Position numbers and translations under genes: made by a program
Notes under the pieces: model-generated
Told to the model about the DNA's origin: nothing
The model's database searches: none
What the model saw: the letters and a program-made list of their open reading frames with translations, nothing else
Origin: PLOWO2-12-38-17 sp963709355
GTDB lineage: Bacteria > Planctomycetota > Brocadiia > Brocadiales > Brocadiaceae
DNA length: 64,000 nucleotides
Direction: 5' to 3'
NCBI GenBank assembly: GCA_963709355.1
Contig: CAVPVY010000005.1
Span: forward strand, 248,001 to 312,000
In this document: in pieces, positions 53,487 through 62,209 of the stretch
How the letters are laid out: each line of letters starts with the position of its first letter
Numbering within the stretch: the stretch's first letter is position 1

Positions 53487-55397
53487 TTAGACAATAATCC
53501 TCTTCCCCTCGCCCAACGTTGCCTTTGTTAATTCCTCCATTATCTCATTCAGCCTTGGTACCATTGATGTGGGGTCAGAGACGATACCGTCCTGCATCAG
53601 CGCATTTTCAAAAAGCTGGAGGGCTATCTTTTCAACCAGTTGTTGATAGTCTGTATTTTCGTTCATCTTTGCGAGGTTCTGTATTAAACGGTGTTTCCTG
53701 TTAATCTCCATTATTTTCTTGGCGATCTTGTAATCGCTGTGCATCATTTGTATGAGTTTCTGGACGTGCACACTGGGCATACCTTCGGGGTTTACAAGAC
53801 AGCACGGGCTATCGCTCAACCTTTGAGATTCCTTGACGTCCGTCACCCTGTCTGCAAGCGTTAACCTTAAGGTCTTTAAGAGATGGTTAAACGTTGCCTC
53901 AAAATCTTTAGGTTCTTCTGTGGTATCTACAATCTTCTTTTCGCTGTCTTTTAGCAAATCCAGATTTGCCTGGTCGGCTGAACGGATGGGTTTCTTTTCA
54001 AATTCCTGAAGTTCGGCAAGCAATATTTCATCATTGGGGTCTGTTAGATACAATACCTCCACGTCTTTCTTTCGAAATATCTCGAGATACGGGCTTTTTT
54101 CTATTGTTTCGCGGTTTACCGCTGTTATGCAATAAATCTCTTTTTGTTCCGGTTTCATTCTGTCGGCGTATTCCCTGAGTGAAATCAGTCCGTCGAAATT
54201 CTGGCACCTTGAAGAATTGAATCGCATCAATTGCGCTAATGTTTCGCGGTTTTCGGAATCGAAATGCATGCCCTCTTTTAAAATCCTGCCAAATTGTCTC
54301 CAAAGTGTTTCATACTTTTCCTTTTCATTTTTTGCCATGTCCTGTAAAAGAGACAGAGTTTGTTTAACAAGGACGCTCTTTATTTTATGAATAATCCTGT
54401 TATCCTGAAACGTTTCTCTTGATATGTTTAACGGGATATCTGAAGAGTCAACAACGCCATGGATGAACCGCATATATTCGGGTAAAAGTGTTGTGCAGTC
54501 TGATTGTATCAGGATTTTGTTTGAGTAAACCTGAATACCGTGGTCGAGTTTTTTAAAACCATAGACTTCATAATTTGCGGACGGGCAGTATAAAATGCTG
54601 TAAAATTGTATCGGCGCCTCTGCTGATGTGTGCAAACGGAAAAGGGGCGTATCCTCCGTGTTTGTAATGAATTTATAGAATTCATTATATTGTTCCTCGG
54701 TGATATTCTTTTTTGGCTCTTTCCAGATAGCTGTAATCTGATTTGCCCTTTCTCCGCAAACCATGATAGGGAAGCTTACAAAATTGGAGTACTTTTTTAT
54801 GATAGACTGAATTCTGGACTTATCGGTGTATTCTTTTTCCTCTTCTTTCAGGTGGACTATAATTTCCGTCCCGCGTCTTTCCTTTTCGATTGGATTTAAA
54901 AAATATTTTCCAGTGCCGTCCGAGTGCCATTCAATTGCAGGTTCCGCCTTTATATATGATTTCGTCCTGATTCTGACCTCATCAGCTACCATAAAGACAG
55001 AATAAAAACCAACACCGAATTGACCTATAATATTGGAATCTTTCTTTGCCTGCTCTGACAGTTTTGCTATAAATTCAAGCGAACCGGACTTTGCAATTGT
55101 CCCAATATTCTTTATAGTTTCTTCTTTGGTCATTCCGATGCCTGTATCGCTGATGGTCAGTGTCCTTTTTTCCTCGTCAACATCTATATTTATTTCAAGG
55201 GATAATTCTTTATCATCATGTTCCGTATCGGATATGGCATGAAAGCGCATCTTGGTTAGCGCATCCGAGGCGTTTGAAATGAGTTCTCTTAAAAAGACCT
55301 CTTTATGGGTATAAAGTGAGTGAGACAATATATTTAGTAACTTTTTTATTTCCGCTTGAAACTCAAAACTTTCCTCTTGTCTTATTTCTTCCGTCAT
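53487..55397 (-). CDS. htpG: Chaperone HtpG (Hsp90)
   Basis: ATP-dependent cytoplasmic chaperone. It has 636 residues, the normal bacterial length. The N-terminal GHKL ATPase region has LRELISNASDALTKMRF, LTISDTGIGMTKEE, IAKSGSLEFI and GQFGVGFYSVFMVAD. The middle domain (GVVDSSDIPLNISRETFQDN) and the C-terminal dimerisation domain follow. A GGAGGAA ribosome binding site lies before the ATG. It marks the return to core genes after the accessory island. Confidence 0.97.
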   Translation of the reverse strand: MTEEIRQEESFEFQAEIKKLLNILSHSLYTHKEVFLRELISNASDALTKMRFHAISDTEHDDKELSLEINIDVDEEKRTLTISDTGIGMTKEETIKNIGTIAKSGSLEFIAKLSEQAKKDSNIIGQFGVGFYSVFMVADEVRIRTKSYIKAEPAIEWHSDGTGKYFLNPIEKERRGTEIIVHLKEEEKEYTDKSRIQSIIKKYSNFVSFPIMVCGERANQITAIWKEPKKNITEEQYNEFYKFITNTEDTPLFRLHTSAEAPIQFYSILYCPSANYEVYGFKKLDHGIQVYSNKILIQSDCTTLLPEYMRFIHGVVDSSDIPLNISRETFQDNRIIHKIKSVLVKQTLSLLQDMAKNEKEKYETLWRQFGRILKEGMHFDSENRETLAQLMRFNSSRCQNFDGLISLREYADRMKPEQKEIYCITAVNRETIEKSPYLEIFRKKDVEVLYLTDPNDEILLAELQEFEKKPIRSADQANLDLLKDSEKKIVDTTEEPKDFEATFNHLLKTLRLTLADRVTDVKESQRLSDSPCCLVNPEGMPSVHVQKLIQMMHSDYKIAKKIMEINRKHRLIQNLAKMNENTDYQQLVEKIALQLFENALMQDGIVSDPTSMVPRLNEIMEELTKATLGEGKRIIV

Positions 55398-56053
55398 ATG
55401 TTCCTCCTGCAGATTATTATTTGTACAAGTTTGTTTGAGAAGATTACATACATTAATTGCTATAATACAGCATAAAGAATCAAAGTAAAAATATTATCAT
55501 AAATTTATCCATAATTCAAATCAGTGATTCAAACAGCGATGTTGTTGAGCGCAAATATTGTCAGTAGTTATTTCACCTGAAATATATAATATTCCAGATT
55601 AATATCGATCGGATAGAGTACAAAATAAGTCATTATTGGCAATTAAGCCGGTGCCAGGAGTGAAACGAAAGATAAGCTATCCCAATGAGCTTCCTTGTAA
55701 AATTCAACCTGAGTACAAACAAAAGATACTTCACTACGTTTAGCGTGGTAATAAACGAAGGGGTACTGAATGAAGTTACGGTTAGATTGCTTCGGGCTGT
55801 GCTAACATAATGACAACTTATTTTTAGCCACTATCATCTGAGTTTAGAAATCTTTTGTTTAAGCTTGTTTACATTCGCAGTAATAGAATAAAAAACTTGC
55901 CAGTAAAAGCGGTTTTTATTATATAGAATGTATGCTAAACATATATACAGAGAAATATGTACTTAAGAATGATGTTGATGTTGCTGAAGTAATTTTACAT
56001 ATCCCTCAATCAAAGTACAGGCTGAATAGCAGCAATATGGAGTTGACAGCAAA
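55398..56053. other. Intergenic region between htpG and the exporter operon
   Basis: About 656 bp shared by two divergent transcription units. It contains degenerate dispersed repeat pieces (55650-55815). I see no ORF or RNA gene. Promoters for both sides are likely here, but no convincing pair of boxes can be named. Confidence 0.5.
55650..55815. repeat. Degenerate dispersed repeat
   Basis: GGAGTGAAACGAAAGATAAG, ATGAGCTTCCTTG, CTTCACTACGTTTAGCGTGG and AGATTGCTTCGGGCTGTGCT are eroded forms of the GTCATTGCGAG...GAAGCAATCT type intergenic repeat. Several pieces are in both orientations. Confidence 0.45.
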
Positions 56054-57208
56054 ATGAATTTCATTGCGTTAAAAATGCTTATTGGAGACCGTGCCAAGTA
56101 TCTTGGTATTATATTCGGGCTTGCATTTGCCTCGCTCCTTATAACCCAACAAATGGCTATTTTCTTGGGTTTAATGACTCGTACATATGGTTTTCTGACA
56201 GATACCCCGCAGCCTGATATCTGGGTGGTAGACCCAAAAGTACAGTATATTGATGACCTCAAGCCGTTGCGGGAGACAGATGTCCTCCGGGTTCGGGGTG
56301 TGGAAGGTGTTGAGTGGGCAGTCCGTTTATATAAAGGGTTATTAAAGGCTCGTTTACCCAATGGCACCTTCCAAAACTGTATTGTTGTCGGGCTTGATGA
56401 CGAGACTTTAATTGGCGGTCCACAAGTAATGCTAGAGGGAGAACTGTCTAATCTGCGTCATAACGACGCCATAATTGTTGATAACGTGGGCGCTGATGTT
56501 AAACTGGCAAATGTTACGCCGGACGGCAGGCGGATACCGTTGAGAATCGGAGATACAATGGAACTAAATGATCATCGTGCCGTGGTTGCTGGTATATGCC
56601 GTGTAACGCGGACGTTTCAATCGCAGCCTATCGTATACACTACATACTCAAGAGCAACCGTTTTTGCGCCGCGCGAGCGCAAACTTATGTCCTTCGTGCT
56701 GGTTAAGGCAAAACCCGGTTACGACCTTAGCACATTGTGTCAGCATATTCGAAAGACAACAGGCCTTGCCGCTTATACGAAGGACGAAATTAAAACGATT
56801 ACAGTACGTTATTATATGAAATATACTGGCATTCCCGTCAATTTTGGAATCACAGTAGTACTGGGTTTCATTGTGGGAGTGGCTATTGCAGGGCAGACAT
56901 TCTATAATTTTACACAGGACAATATTCGCTATTTCGGTACGCTGAAGGCAATGGGCGCATCCGATTTCATGCTGTTGAAAATGGTCTTGTTGCAGGCTGC
57001 AATGGTAGGAGGCATTGGATATGGAATGGGTGTTGGCGCCGCCTCCGCATTCAGTTTTTTATCGGGTCATACAGAACTGTCATTCTGTATGCCATGGCAA
57101 TTACTGGTTGCCAGCGCAGTGGCTATTGCCCTGATATGTATTATTTCGTCTTTTCTTAGCATGTGGAGAATAGTTAAACTGGAACCTGCAATTGTATTCA
57201 AGGTATAA
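56054..57208 (+). CDS. ABC exporter permease (DevC/FtsX-like)
   Basis: A 384-residue membrane protein with one N-terminal helix (LGIIFGLAFASLLITQQMAI), a large extracytoplasmic domain (about 45-255) and three C-terminal helices forming an FtsX domain (GITVVLGFIVGVAIAGQTFY, MVLLQAAMVGGIGYGMGVGA). This is the MacB/DevC topology. In DevBCA exporters it works with an ATPase and a membrane-fusion protein, the two genes that follow at 4 and 10 bp. The substrate is unknown. Confidence 0.9.
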   Translation: MNFIALKMLIGDRAKYLGIIFGLAFASLLITQQMAIFLGLMTRTYGFLTDTPQPDIWVVDPKVQYIDDLKPLRETDVLRVRGVEGVEWAVRLYKGLLKARLPNGTFQNCIVVGLDDETLIGGPQVMLEGELSNLRHNDAIIVDNVGADVKLANVTPDGRRIPLRIGDTMELNDHRAVVAGICRVTRTFQSQPIVYTTYSRATVFAPRERKLMSFVLVKAKPGYDLSTLCQHIRKTTGLAAYTKDEIKTITVRYYMKYTGIPVNFGITVVLGFIVGVAIAGQTFYNFTQDNIRYFGTLKAMGASDFMLLKMVLLQAAMVGGIGYGMGVGAASAFSFLSGHTELSFCMPWQLLVASAVAIALICIISSFLSMWRIVKLEPAIVFKV

Positions 57209-57211
57209 ATA

Positions 57212-57940
57212 ATGGTTGAAATGAATAATATTGCTGTAAGATGTAAGGGTGTGACCAAGACCTATGGGAGTGGAAGCACAGAAGTACATGCCCTGCGTGG
57301 TATAGACCTGGAGGTGCGCAAGGGCGAACTGATGATGCTTGTTGGTCCATCAGGTAGTGGTAAAACAACGCTTATTTCGATTATTGCCGGTGTTCTTGAC
57401 AGGGATGGCGGCGAGTGCGAAGTTTTTGGTAGTGATTTCAACGAAATGAATTCGCGTGAAAGGGCATTGTACCGTAGCCAGAACGTTGGGTTTGTTTTCC
57501 AGTTGTTTAATTTAATTCCTGCGCTGACGGCGGCAGAGAACGCGGCTGCTCCCCTGATGATCAGAGGACTAAAGCGGCGTGAGGCGTTAGACAGGGCATG
57601 TGAAGTACTGGATAGGGTTGGTCTGGGCGATCGTACACGCTCACTGCCTTCAGAACTATCGGGTGGTCAGTTACAACGTGTTGTTATAGCACGCGCTATT
57701 GTGCACAAACCTAGGCTTATTTTGTGTGATGAGCCTACAAGTGCTCTTGACCACAAAACAGGTCATAAAGTGATGGAGTTGCTTCACAATGTGGCAGTTG
57801 GTATTGATAATGTTTTAATAGTTGTCACGCATGATACCCGTATATTTGAATTTGCTTCTCGTATTGCTAGTATGGACGATGGCCATATTATGCAGGTAGT
57901 TAACTCACACCATGATTTATTACAAAAGAAAGAGAATTAA
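57212..57940 (+). CDS. ABC exporter ATP-binding protein (DevA/LolD-like)
   Basis: A 242-residue ATPase. Walker A is GPSGSGKTT (about 45-53), with a Q-loop region in FVFQLFNLIPALTAAEN. The ABC signature is LSGGQLQRVVIARAI and Walker B is LILCDEPTSALD; a switch His is in VVTHD. It is of the LolD/MacB subfamily that powers extracytoplasmic export or lipoprotein release. It is part of a three-gene operon with the FtsX-type permease and HlyD-type protein. Confidence 0.95.
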   Translation: MVEMNNIAVRCKGVTKTYGSGSTEVHALRGIDLEVRKGELMMLVGPSGSGKTTLISIIAGVLDRDGGECEVFGSDFNEMNSRERALYRSQNVGFVFQLFNLIPALTAAENAAAPLMIRGLKRREALDRACEVLDRVGLGDRTRSLPSELSGGQLQRVVIARAIVHKPRLILCDEPTSALDHKTGHKVMELLHNVAVGIDNVLIVVTHDTRIFEFASRIASMDDGHIMQVVNSHHDLLQKKEN

Positions 57941-57949
57941 AGGGGTTGC

Positions 57950-58882
57950 ATGATAAGGAAATACCTACCACCTGTTTTGGCAGTGTTTGGGATTGGGTTT
58001 GCAATATGGACTGTAATCGTAGGCAATAAGGAAATTCCTCCTTTACCTCCAATAGTGAATCCAAGCGCACCGCCATACAAGTCTTTTGTGGCAGGGTCGG
58101 GTATTATAGAAACTAACACAGAAAATATCTCTATCGGGACATTCATTAGTGGAGTTGTTTCTGAGATTTATGTTTCCGTTGGAACTAAGATTAAAACAGG
58201 CGACTCGTTATTTAAGTTGGATGATAGAGACCTTAAGGCGCAATTAGAAGTAAGACAATCAGCCTTGCGTGAGGCGGAGGCGGAGGTAAAGGTGTCAAGA
58301 GCAACGCTGGCAGATTTGAAAGATCAACTGGCGCGGGCAAAAATATTGGCTGGAAAGCGTGTAATTAGCGAGGATGAACTCGAGCGCCGCCGCTATGCAG
58401 TGGAGGTGGCAGAGGCAAAACTTATTAAAGCAAGGACAGAGGTTGTTTCTGCCAAGGCGTATGTAAATGAAACAAAGGTGAATCTTGAACGCGCTATCGT
58501 ACGTTCACCTGTTAATGGCGAGGTACTGCAGGTAAAAATTCATACGGGTGAATATGCGCTTGCCGGTATTAACGAGAAACCCCTGATGCTTATAGGCAAT
58601 ACAGAACCTTTGAATGTGCGCGTTGATGTGGATGAAAATGACGCATGGCGTTTGCGTGCAGGCGCTCCTGCGGTGGCGTTTTTACGCGGCAACAGAGAGA
58701 TACAGACGCCTCTGAAATTTGTGCGATTTGAACCGTTCATAGTGCCAAAAAAATCTTTAACTGGTGATAGCGTTGAAAGAGTGGATACACGTGTGTTGCA
58801 GATTATATATAGTATTGAGCGAAAAGACTTACAAGTCTTTGCGGGTCAACAGATGGATGTTTATATTGATTCAGCAGATTAG
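57950..58882 (+). CDS. HlyD/DevB-type membrane fusion protein
   Basis: A 310-residue periplasmic adaptor. An N-terminal anchor (LPPVLAVFGIGFAIWTVIVG) is followed by the lipoyl-like half (GIIETNTENISIGTFISGVV), a coiled coil of about 90-175 (REAEAEVKVSRATLADLKDQ) and the second half with VRSPVNGEVLQVKIHTGEYA. It completes the DevBCA-like exporter. No outer-membrane TolC partner follows in the window. Confidence 0.92.
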   Translation: MIRKYLPPVLAVFGIGFAIWTVIVGNKEIPPLPPIVNPSAPPYKSFVAGSGIIETNTENISIGTFISGVVSEIYVSVGTKIKTGDSLFKLDDRDLKAQLEVRQSALREAEAEVKVSRATLADLKDQLARAKILAGKRVISEDELERRRYAVEVAEAKLIKARTEVVSAKAYVNETKVNLERAIVRSPVNGEVLQVKIHTGEYALAGINEKPLMLIGNTEPLNVRVDVDENDAWRLRAGAPAVAFLRGNREIQTPLKFVRFEPFIVPKKSLTGDSVERVDTRVLQIIYSIERKDLQVFAGQQMDVYIDSAD

Positions 58883-59014
58883 TAGGAAGACAGCGGGGAG
58901 AATTAAATACGAAAACAAACTAAGGTTTTCATGCTTGACACAGAAATTATCTCATGATAACCTTCCAACGGATGTTACGATATAGAGACAGGCTTGCAAC
59001 CCGTACCCTGGTTT

Positions 59015-59095
59015 TGATAGGACAAGGGTACGGTGTGCAGGGTGGGTTAATCGAAGCTAACCAATTACAAAACCGTTTGAACGGTTTGAACTATT
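59015..59095. repeat. Intergenic repeat fragments
   Basis: GGGTGGGTTAATCGAAGCTA with the small hairpin GGTTA-ATCGAAGC-TAACC, followed by AAACCGTTTGAACGGTTTGA, are two common intergenic repeat types. A 60-codon frame (58954-59136) runs through them, which makes a real gene there unlikely. Confidence 0.5.
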
Positions 59096-59132
59096 TAGAC
59101 TATTTGTTGGAAATATTAGGAGGAGAAAGAAG

Positions 59133-60095
59133 ATGAGAAGATTTATTTGTCTGTGTTCGTGCGTAGCAATGATCGGTCTTATGGCTGGCTGCGCGCAAAA
59201 TACCCGTGTGGTAGAATCGAAAAAAACGGTACAAGAAGAACCAAAGGCAGCTGAACAGGTAAGATTTGATTTCCCGCGAGATTATAAGAGTTGGGTGCAT
59301 GGCACTTCAAAGATTGTCCTGGATAAAGAAAGCCCTCTGTATGGGTTTCAGCAGGTGTTTGTGAATAATATCGCTCTGGATGCGTACAAGAGGGGTGGTG
59401 GGTATCCCGAAGGCAGTGTGCTGGTTATCGGGTTTTATGAAGCGATAGAAGAAGGCAATGAAATAAAGCAGGGCAATATCATCTGGTATGCCGCAATGAA
59501 AAGGGATGCACGCGCTGTAAAAACCAGCGAATGGATTTTTGACGGATTTGACGGCAAGACATACCAGTCAATAGTCGGTGACCCCATTACCGGATGCTAT
59601 AACTGTCATGTAGCAAAAAAGGACAAAGATTACGTCTTTACCAGCTTTACGGGTAATGTCTCCGTGCCTGAAGGAACCACGCTAACAGCCAAACCAGGTA
59701 GTTTTTCCTTTCCTGCGGATTTGCGCGCCTGGCACCATTCGAACTCCAAAGTCATACTGGATAAGGAAAGTCCATTATACGGTTTCCAGCAAATCTACGT
59801 GAATGAGACAGGGTTTGAGGCAAATAAGTCTGGTAAGAATTATCCCGATGGAAGCCAAATAACCGTGGGATTTTATGAACCTGTTGTCGATGGGAAGATC
59901 GTTTCACAGGGGGATATTATCTGGTATGCCTCTATGAAAAAGGATTCAACGGCAACAGAAACGAGTGGCTGGATTTTTGACGGCTTTGATAGCAAGTCAT
60001 TGGAATCAAAGATCAGTGACCCTGTTGCCGGCTGTTACGCGTGTCATATATCCAGAAAAGACAATGACTATGTTTTCTCGAAATACGTTCCATAA
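59133..60095 (+). CDS. Lipoprotein with two tandem cytochrome P460 domains
   Basis: A 320-residue exported protein. The lipoprotein signal ends in LMAGC (lipidated Cys 20). Two similar domains follow, about 45-172 and 190-320. Each has FDFPRDYKSWVH- or FSFPADLRAWHH-like starts, LDKESPLYGFQQ, IIWYAxMK, WIFDGFD and a C-type haem motif: C155-x-x-C158-H159 and C301-x-x-C304-H305, followed by DYVF. P460 cytochromes oxidise hydroxylamine or detoxify NO-related species through a Lys-crosslinked haem. GGAGGAG lies before the ATG. Confidence 0.9.
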   Translation: MRRFICLCSCVAMIGLMAGCAQNTRVVESKKTVQEEPKAAEQVRFDFPRDYKSWVHGTSKIVLDKESPLYGFQQVFVNNIALDAYKRGGGYPEGSVLVIGFYEAIEEGNEIKQGNIIWYAAMKRDARAVKTSEWIFDGFDGKTYQSIVGDPITGCYNCHVAKKDKDYVFTSFTGNVSVPEGTTLTAKPGSFSFPADLRAWHHSNSKVILDKESPLYGFQQIYVNETGFEANKSGKNYPDGSQITVGFYEPVVDGKIVSQGDIIWYASMKKDSTATETSGWIFDGFDSKSLESKISDPVAGCYACHISRKDNDYVFSKYVP

Positions 60096-60122
60096 GGCAA
60101 CTCTTTTAAGAATATTTAATAT

Positions 60123-61058
60123 ATGAGAAGAAAAGGATACAACAGGCATTGTGTGGTTGGACACATGCGAAAGATACTCATACTTGTCGCTAATATTTTC
60201 TTTAATCACTGCTTTGTATTCAGAATCGTTGGTATCATAAACCGACGATGGGATTTTCTGAGTTCGGTTTTCGTAGCGTATCCTGCAACGAAAGATTATA
60301 CGTCTGCTTATATCTACCAAAGACATTGGCACTTAATGAAATGGACGCCATGGATTTGCGGTGTCTTCCGGCAAGAGGGCAAATGGGGTTTGAGTCTGGG
60401 AATCACGACCACAGAAGAAGATTTTTGCCATCCTGAAAATACCGGTAACCTGCAAACTCTCGCCGAGAGGGCCGAACGTATTCGTCAGCTTGTTGGCGCC
60501 TCACAAAAGACATTCGCCGGCATTTTACCAGGGATACTTTTTAAAAAAAGGCTGATTAGGGAGTCCATCGAGACTGACATAACGGTGGAATCTATTTTAA
60601 AGGCTGAGAAATACGTCAGAAATACTGAAGGGTATGATGAAAACACACCCCTCATCATTTTAGGCGGCAATGGCTTCGTTGGGCGGCGGTTAATCAAAAG
60701 GCTGAATGGGCGTAAAGTTTATTGCGTGGATTCCACCAACGGAAAAACTAACGAAGAATCATGGCCATTCCATCTAAAAGAGAGCAGTGCAATCATGATA
60801 AACATCTCTAGAAATCATGCTTTGGCTTACTACACAAACCTATTTTGGCCTGGTTTGGTTTTGCTGAATGAAGTTTATCCTGAACCGGCTGAGGATGAAC
60901 TAAAAATAATAACAGGAAAAGGTTGTTCAGCCTATCATGTAGTGGGGATACAAGGAAAGGCGTATCCTTCCTTTGTGAATGCATATGCCGGAGGAATCCC
61001 ATGTTGTGCCGCCCGCATATCCGGGGACATGCAGGTTATCGTGAAAAAATTAAATTGA
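60123..61058 (+). CDS. Unrecognised protein with Rossmann-like motif
   Basis: A 311-residue frame; the true start may be the ATG at 60165 (MRKILILVANIFFN) or later, and the first 100 residues look weakly conserved. The middle has PLIILGGNGFVGRRLIKRLN (about 185-204), a nucleotide-binding beta-alpha-beta type motif with GGNGFVG. It is followed by VYCVDSTNGK and, near the end, GCSAYHVVGIQGKAYPSFVN and AGGIPCCAARIS. I do not recognise the family. It follows the P460 gene by 27 bp and may share its transcript. Confidence 0.55.
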   Translation: MRRKGYNRHCVVGHMRKILILVANIFFNHCFVFRIVGIINRRWDFLSSVFVAYPATKDYTSAYIYQRHWHLMKWTPWICGVFRQEGKWGLSLGITTTEEDFCHPENTGNLQTLAERAERIRQLVGASQKTFAGILPGILFKKRLIRESIETDITVESILKAEKYVRNTEGYDENTPLIILGGNGFVGRRLIKRLNGRKVYCVDSTNGKTNEESWPFHLKESSAIMINISRNHALAYYTNLFWPGLVLLNEVYPEPAEDELKIITGKGCSAYHVVGIQGKAYPSFVNAYAGGIPCCAARISGDMQVIVKKLN

Positions 61059-61204
61059 AGAGTAATAGTTCAGTATCCTTTACTTATTACAGGGCTAATT
61101 TAAACTGTATTAATTTTATGCTAAAACCAATCTAAAAGGATAGAATTAATTGAAGTGAATAGTATTAATATAATGCCAACAATACCTTAATTTTCAAGGT
61201 AAAA

Positions 61205-61245
61205 CAGGAAATAAGCCCAATATCAAGGGCTTAAGGATTTTTAAT
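61205..61245 (+). promoter_or_regulatory. Hairpin in the glyQ leader
   Basis: AAGCCC-AATATCAA-GGGCTT at about 61212-61231 (6 bp, perfect) followed by AAGGATTTTT. It is about 90 bp upstream of glyQ and could be an upstream gene's terminator or part of a leader. T-box core sequences were looked for and not seen. Confidence 0.35.
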
Positions 61246-61321
61246 ATTTCACATTTGAAACCTGTTTCTACAACTGACCATAGAGAAATTTGAATAAATT
61301 AGATTTTATTGGTAGAGAACT

Positions 61322-62209
61322 ATGATATTCCAGGAAATTATATTGAAATTACAGCAATACTGGGCTGATTATGGCTGTGTGATATGGCAGCCTTATGATA
61401 TTGAGAAGGGTGCGGGCACATTCAATCCTGCAACATTTCTCAGGGCGTTGGGTCCTGAACCATGGAAGTGCGCTTATGTTGAGCCATCAAGACGTCCCAC
61501 CGATGGCAGATATGGTGAGAATCCAAACAGGTTACAACATTACTACCAATTTCAGGTAGTAATAAAACCCGCGCCTGATAATTCCCAGGACATTTATTTA
61601 AACAGTCTGAGATTTATGGGGATTGACCTTGTAAAACACGACGTCCGCTTTGTTGAGGACGACTGGGAATCGCCAACGCTGGGTGCTACAGGTCTTGGCT
61701 GGGAGGTGTGGCTGGATGGGATGGAGGTGACGCAGTTTACCTACTTCCAACAGGTGGGAGGTATAGAACTTGAACCAATTACAGTCGAGCTTACATATGG
61801 ACTCGAACGCATTGCTATGTTCATTCAGAAAAAGGAGTCAGTGTTTGATCTGGAGTGGGTTGAGGGTTACACATACGGGGATGTTCACAAACAGGATGAA
61901 GTTCAGTTTTCTACGTACAATTTTAAAGTAGCCGATACAGCAATGCTTTTTCAGATTTTTGAGATGTATGAAAAAGAGTGCCAGAGGCTCATCAAGGAAG
62001 ACCTCGTATTGCCTGCTTATGATTATGTGCTAAAGTGTTCTCATGCCTTTAATATGCTGGATGCAAGGAGCGCTATCGGTGTCACACAACGCACGGGTTA
62101 TATAGCAAGGGTAAGAAATCTTGCAAGGCGATGCGCAGAGAGTTACGTTAAGATGCGTGAGGCTTTGGGTTGGCCGCTTCTAAAGAACAAATCAACAGCA
62201 GTTAATTAA
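61322..62209 (+). CDS. glyQ: Glycyl-tRNA synthetase alpha chain
   Basis: Catalytic alpha chain of the bacterial alpha2-beta2 glycyl-tRNA synthetase, class II. It has 295 residues with the typical start FQEIILKLQQYWADYGCVIW, then GAGTFNPATFLRALGPEPW, YVEPSRRPTDGRYGENPNRL and YGLERIAMFIQ. The beta chain gene (glyS), often adjacent, is absent here; the next gene (mnmE) is convergent and overlaps by 4 bases. A separately located glyS is expected. Confidence 0.96.
   Translation: MIFQEIILKLQQYWADYGCVIWQPYDIEKGAGTFNPATFLRALGPEPWKCAYVEPSRRPTDGRYGENPNRLQHYYQFQVVIKPAPDNSQDIYLNSLRFMGIDLVKHDVRFVEDDWESPTLGATGLGWEVWLDGMEVTQFTYFQQVGGIELEPITVELTYGLERIAMFIQKKESVFDLEWVEGYTYGDVHKQDEVQFSTYNFKVADTAMLFQIFEMYEKECQRLIKEDLVLPAYDYVLKCSHAFNMLDARSAIGVTQRTGYIARVRNLARRCAESYVKMREALGWPLLKNKSTAVN

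Noticed and set aside
58954..59136. 60-codon frame before the P460 gene
   Set aside because: Runs through two common intergenic repeats and overlaps the P460 ribosome binding site and start; the peptide is explained by repeat DNA.
61059..61321. T-box leader before glyQ
   Set aside because: The conserved TGGNACCGCG antiterminator element is not present.
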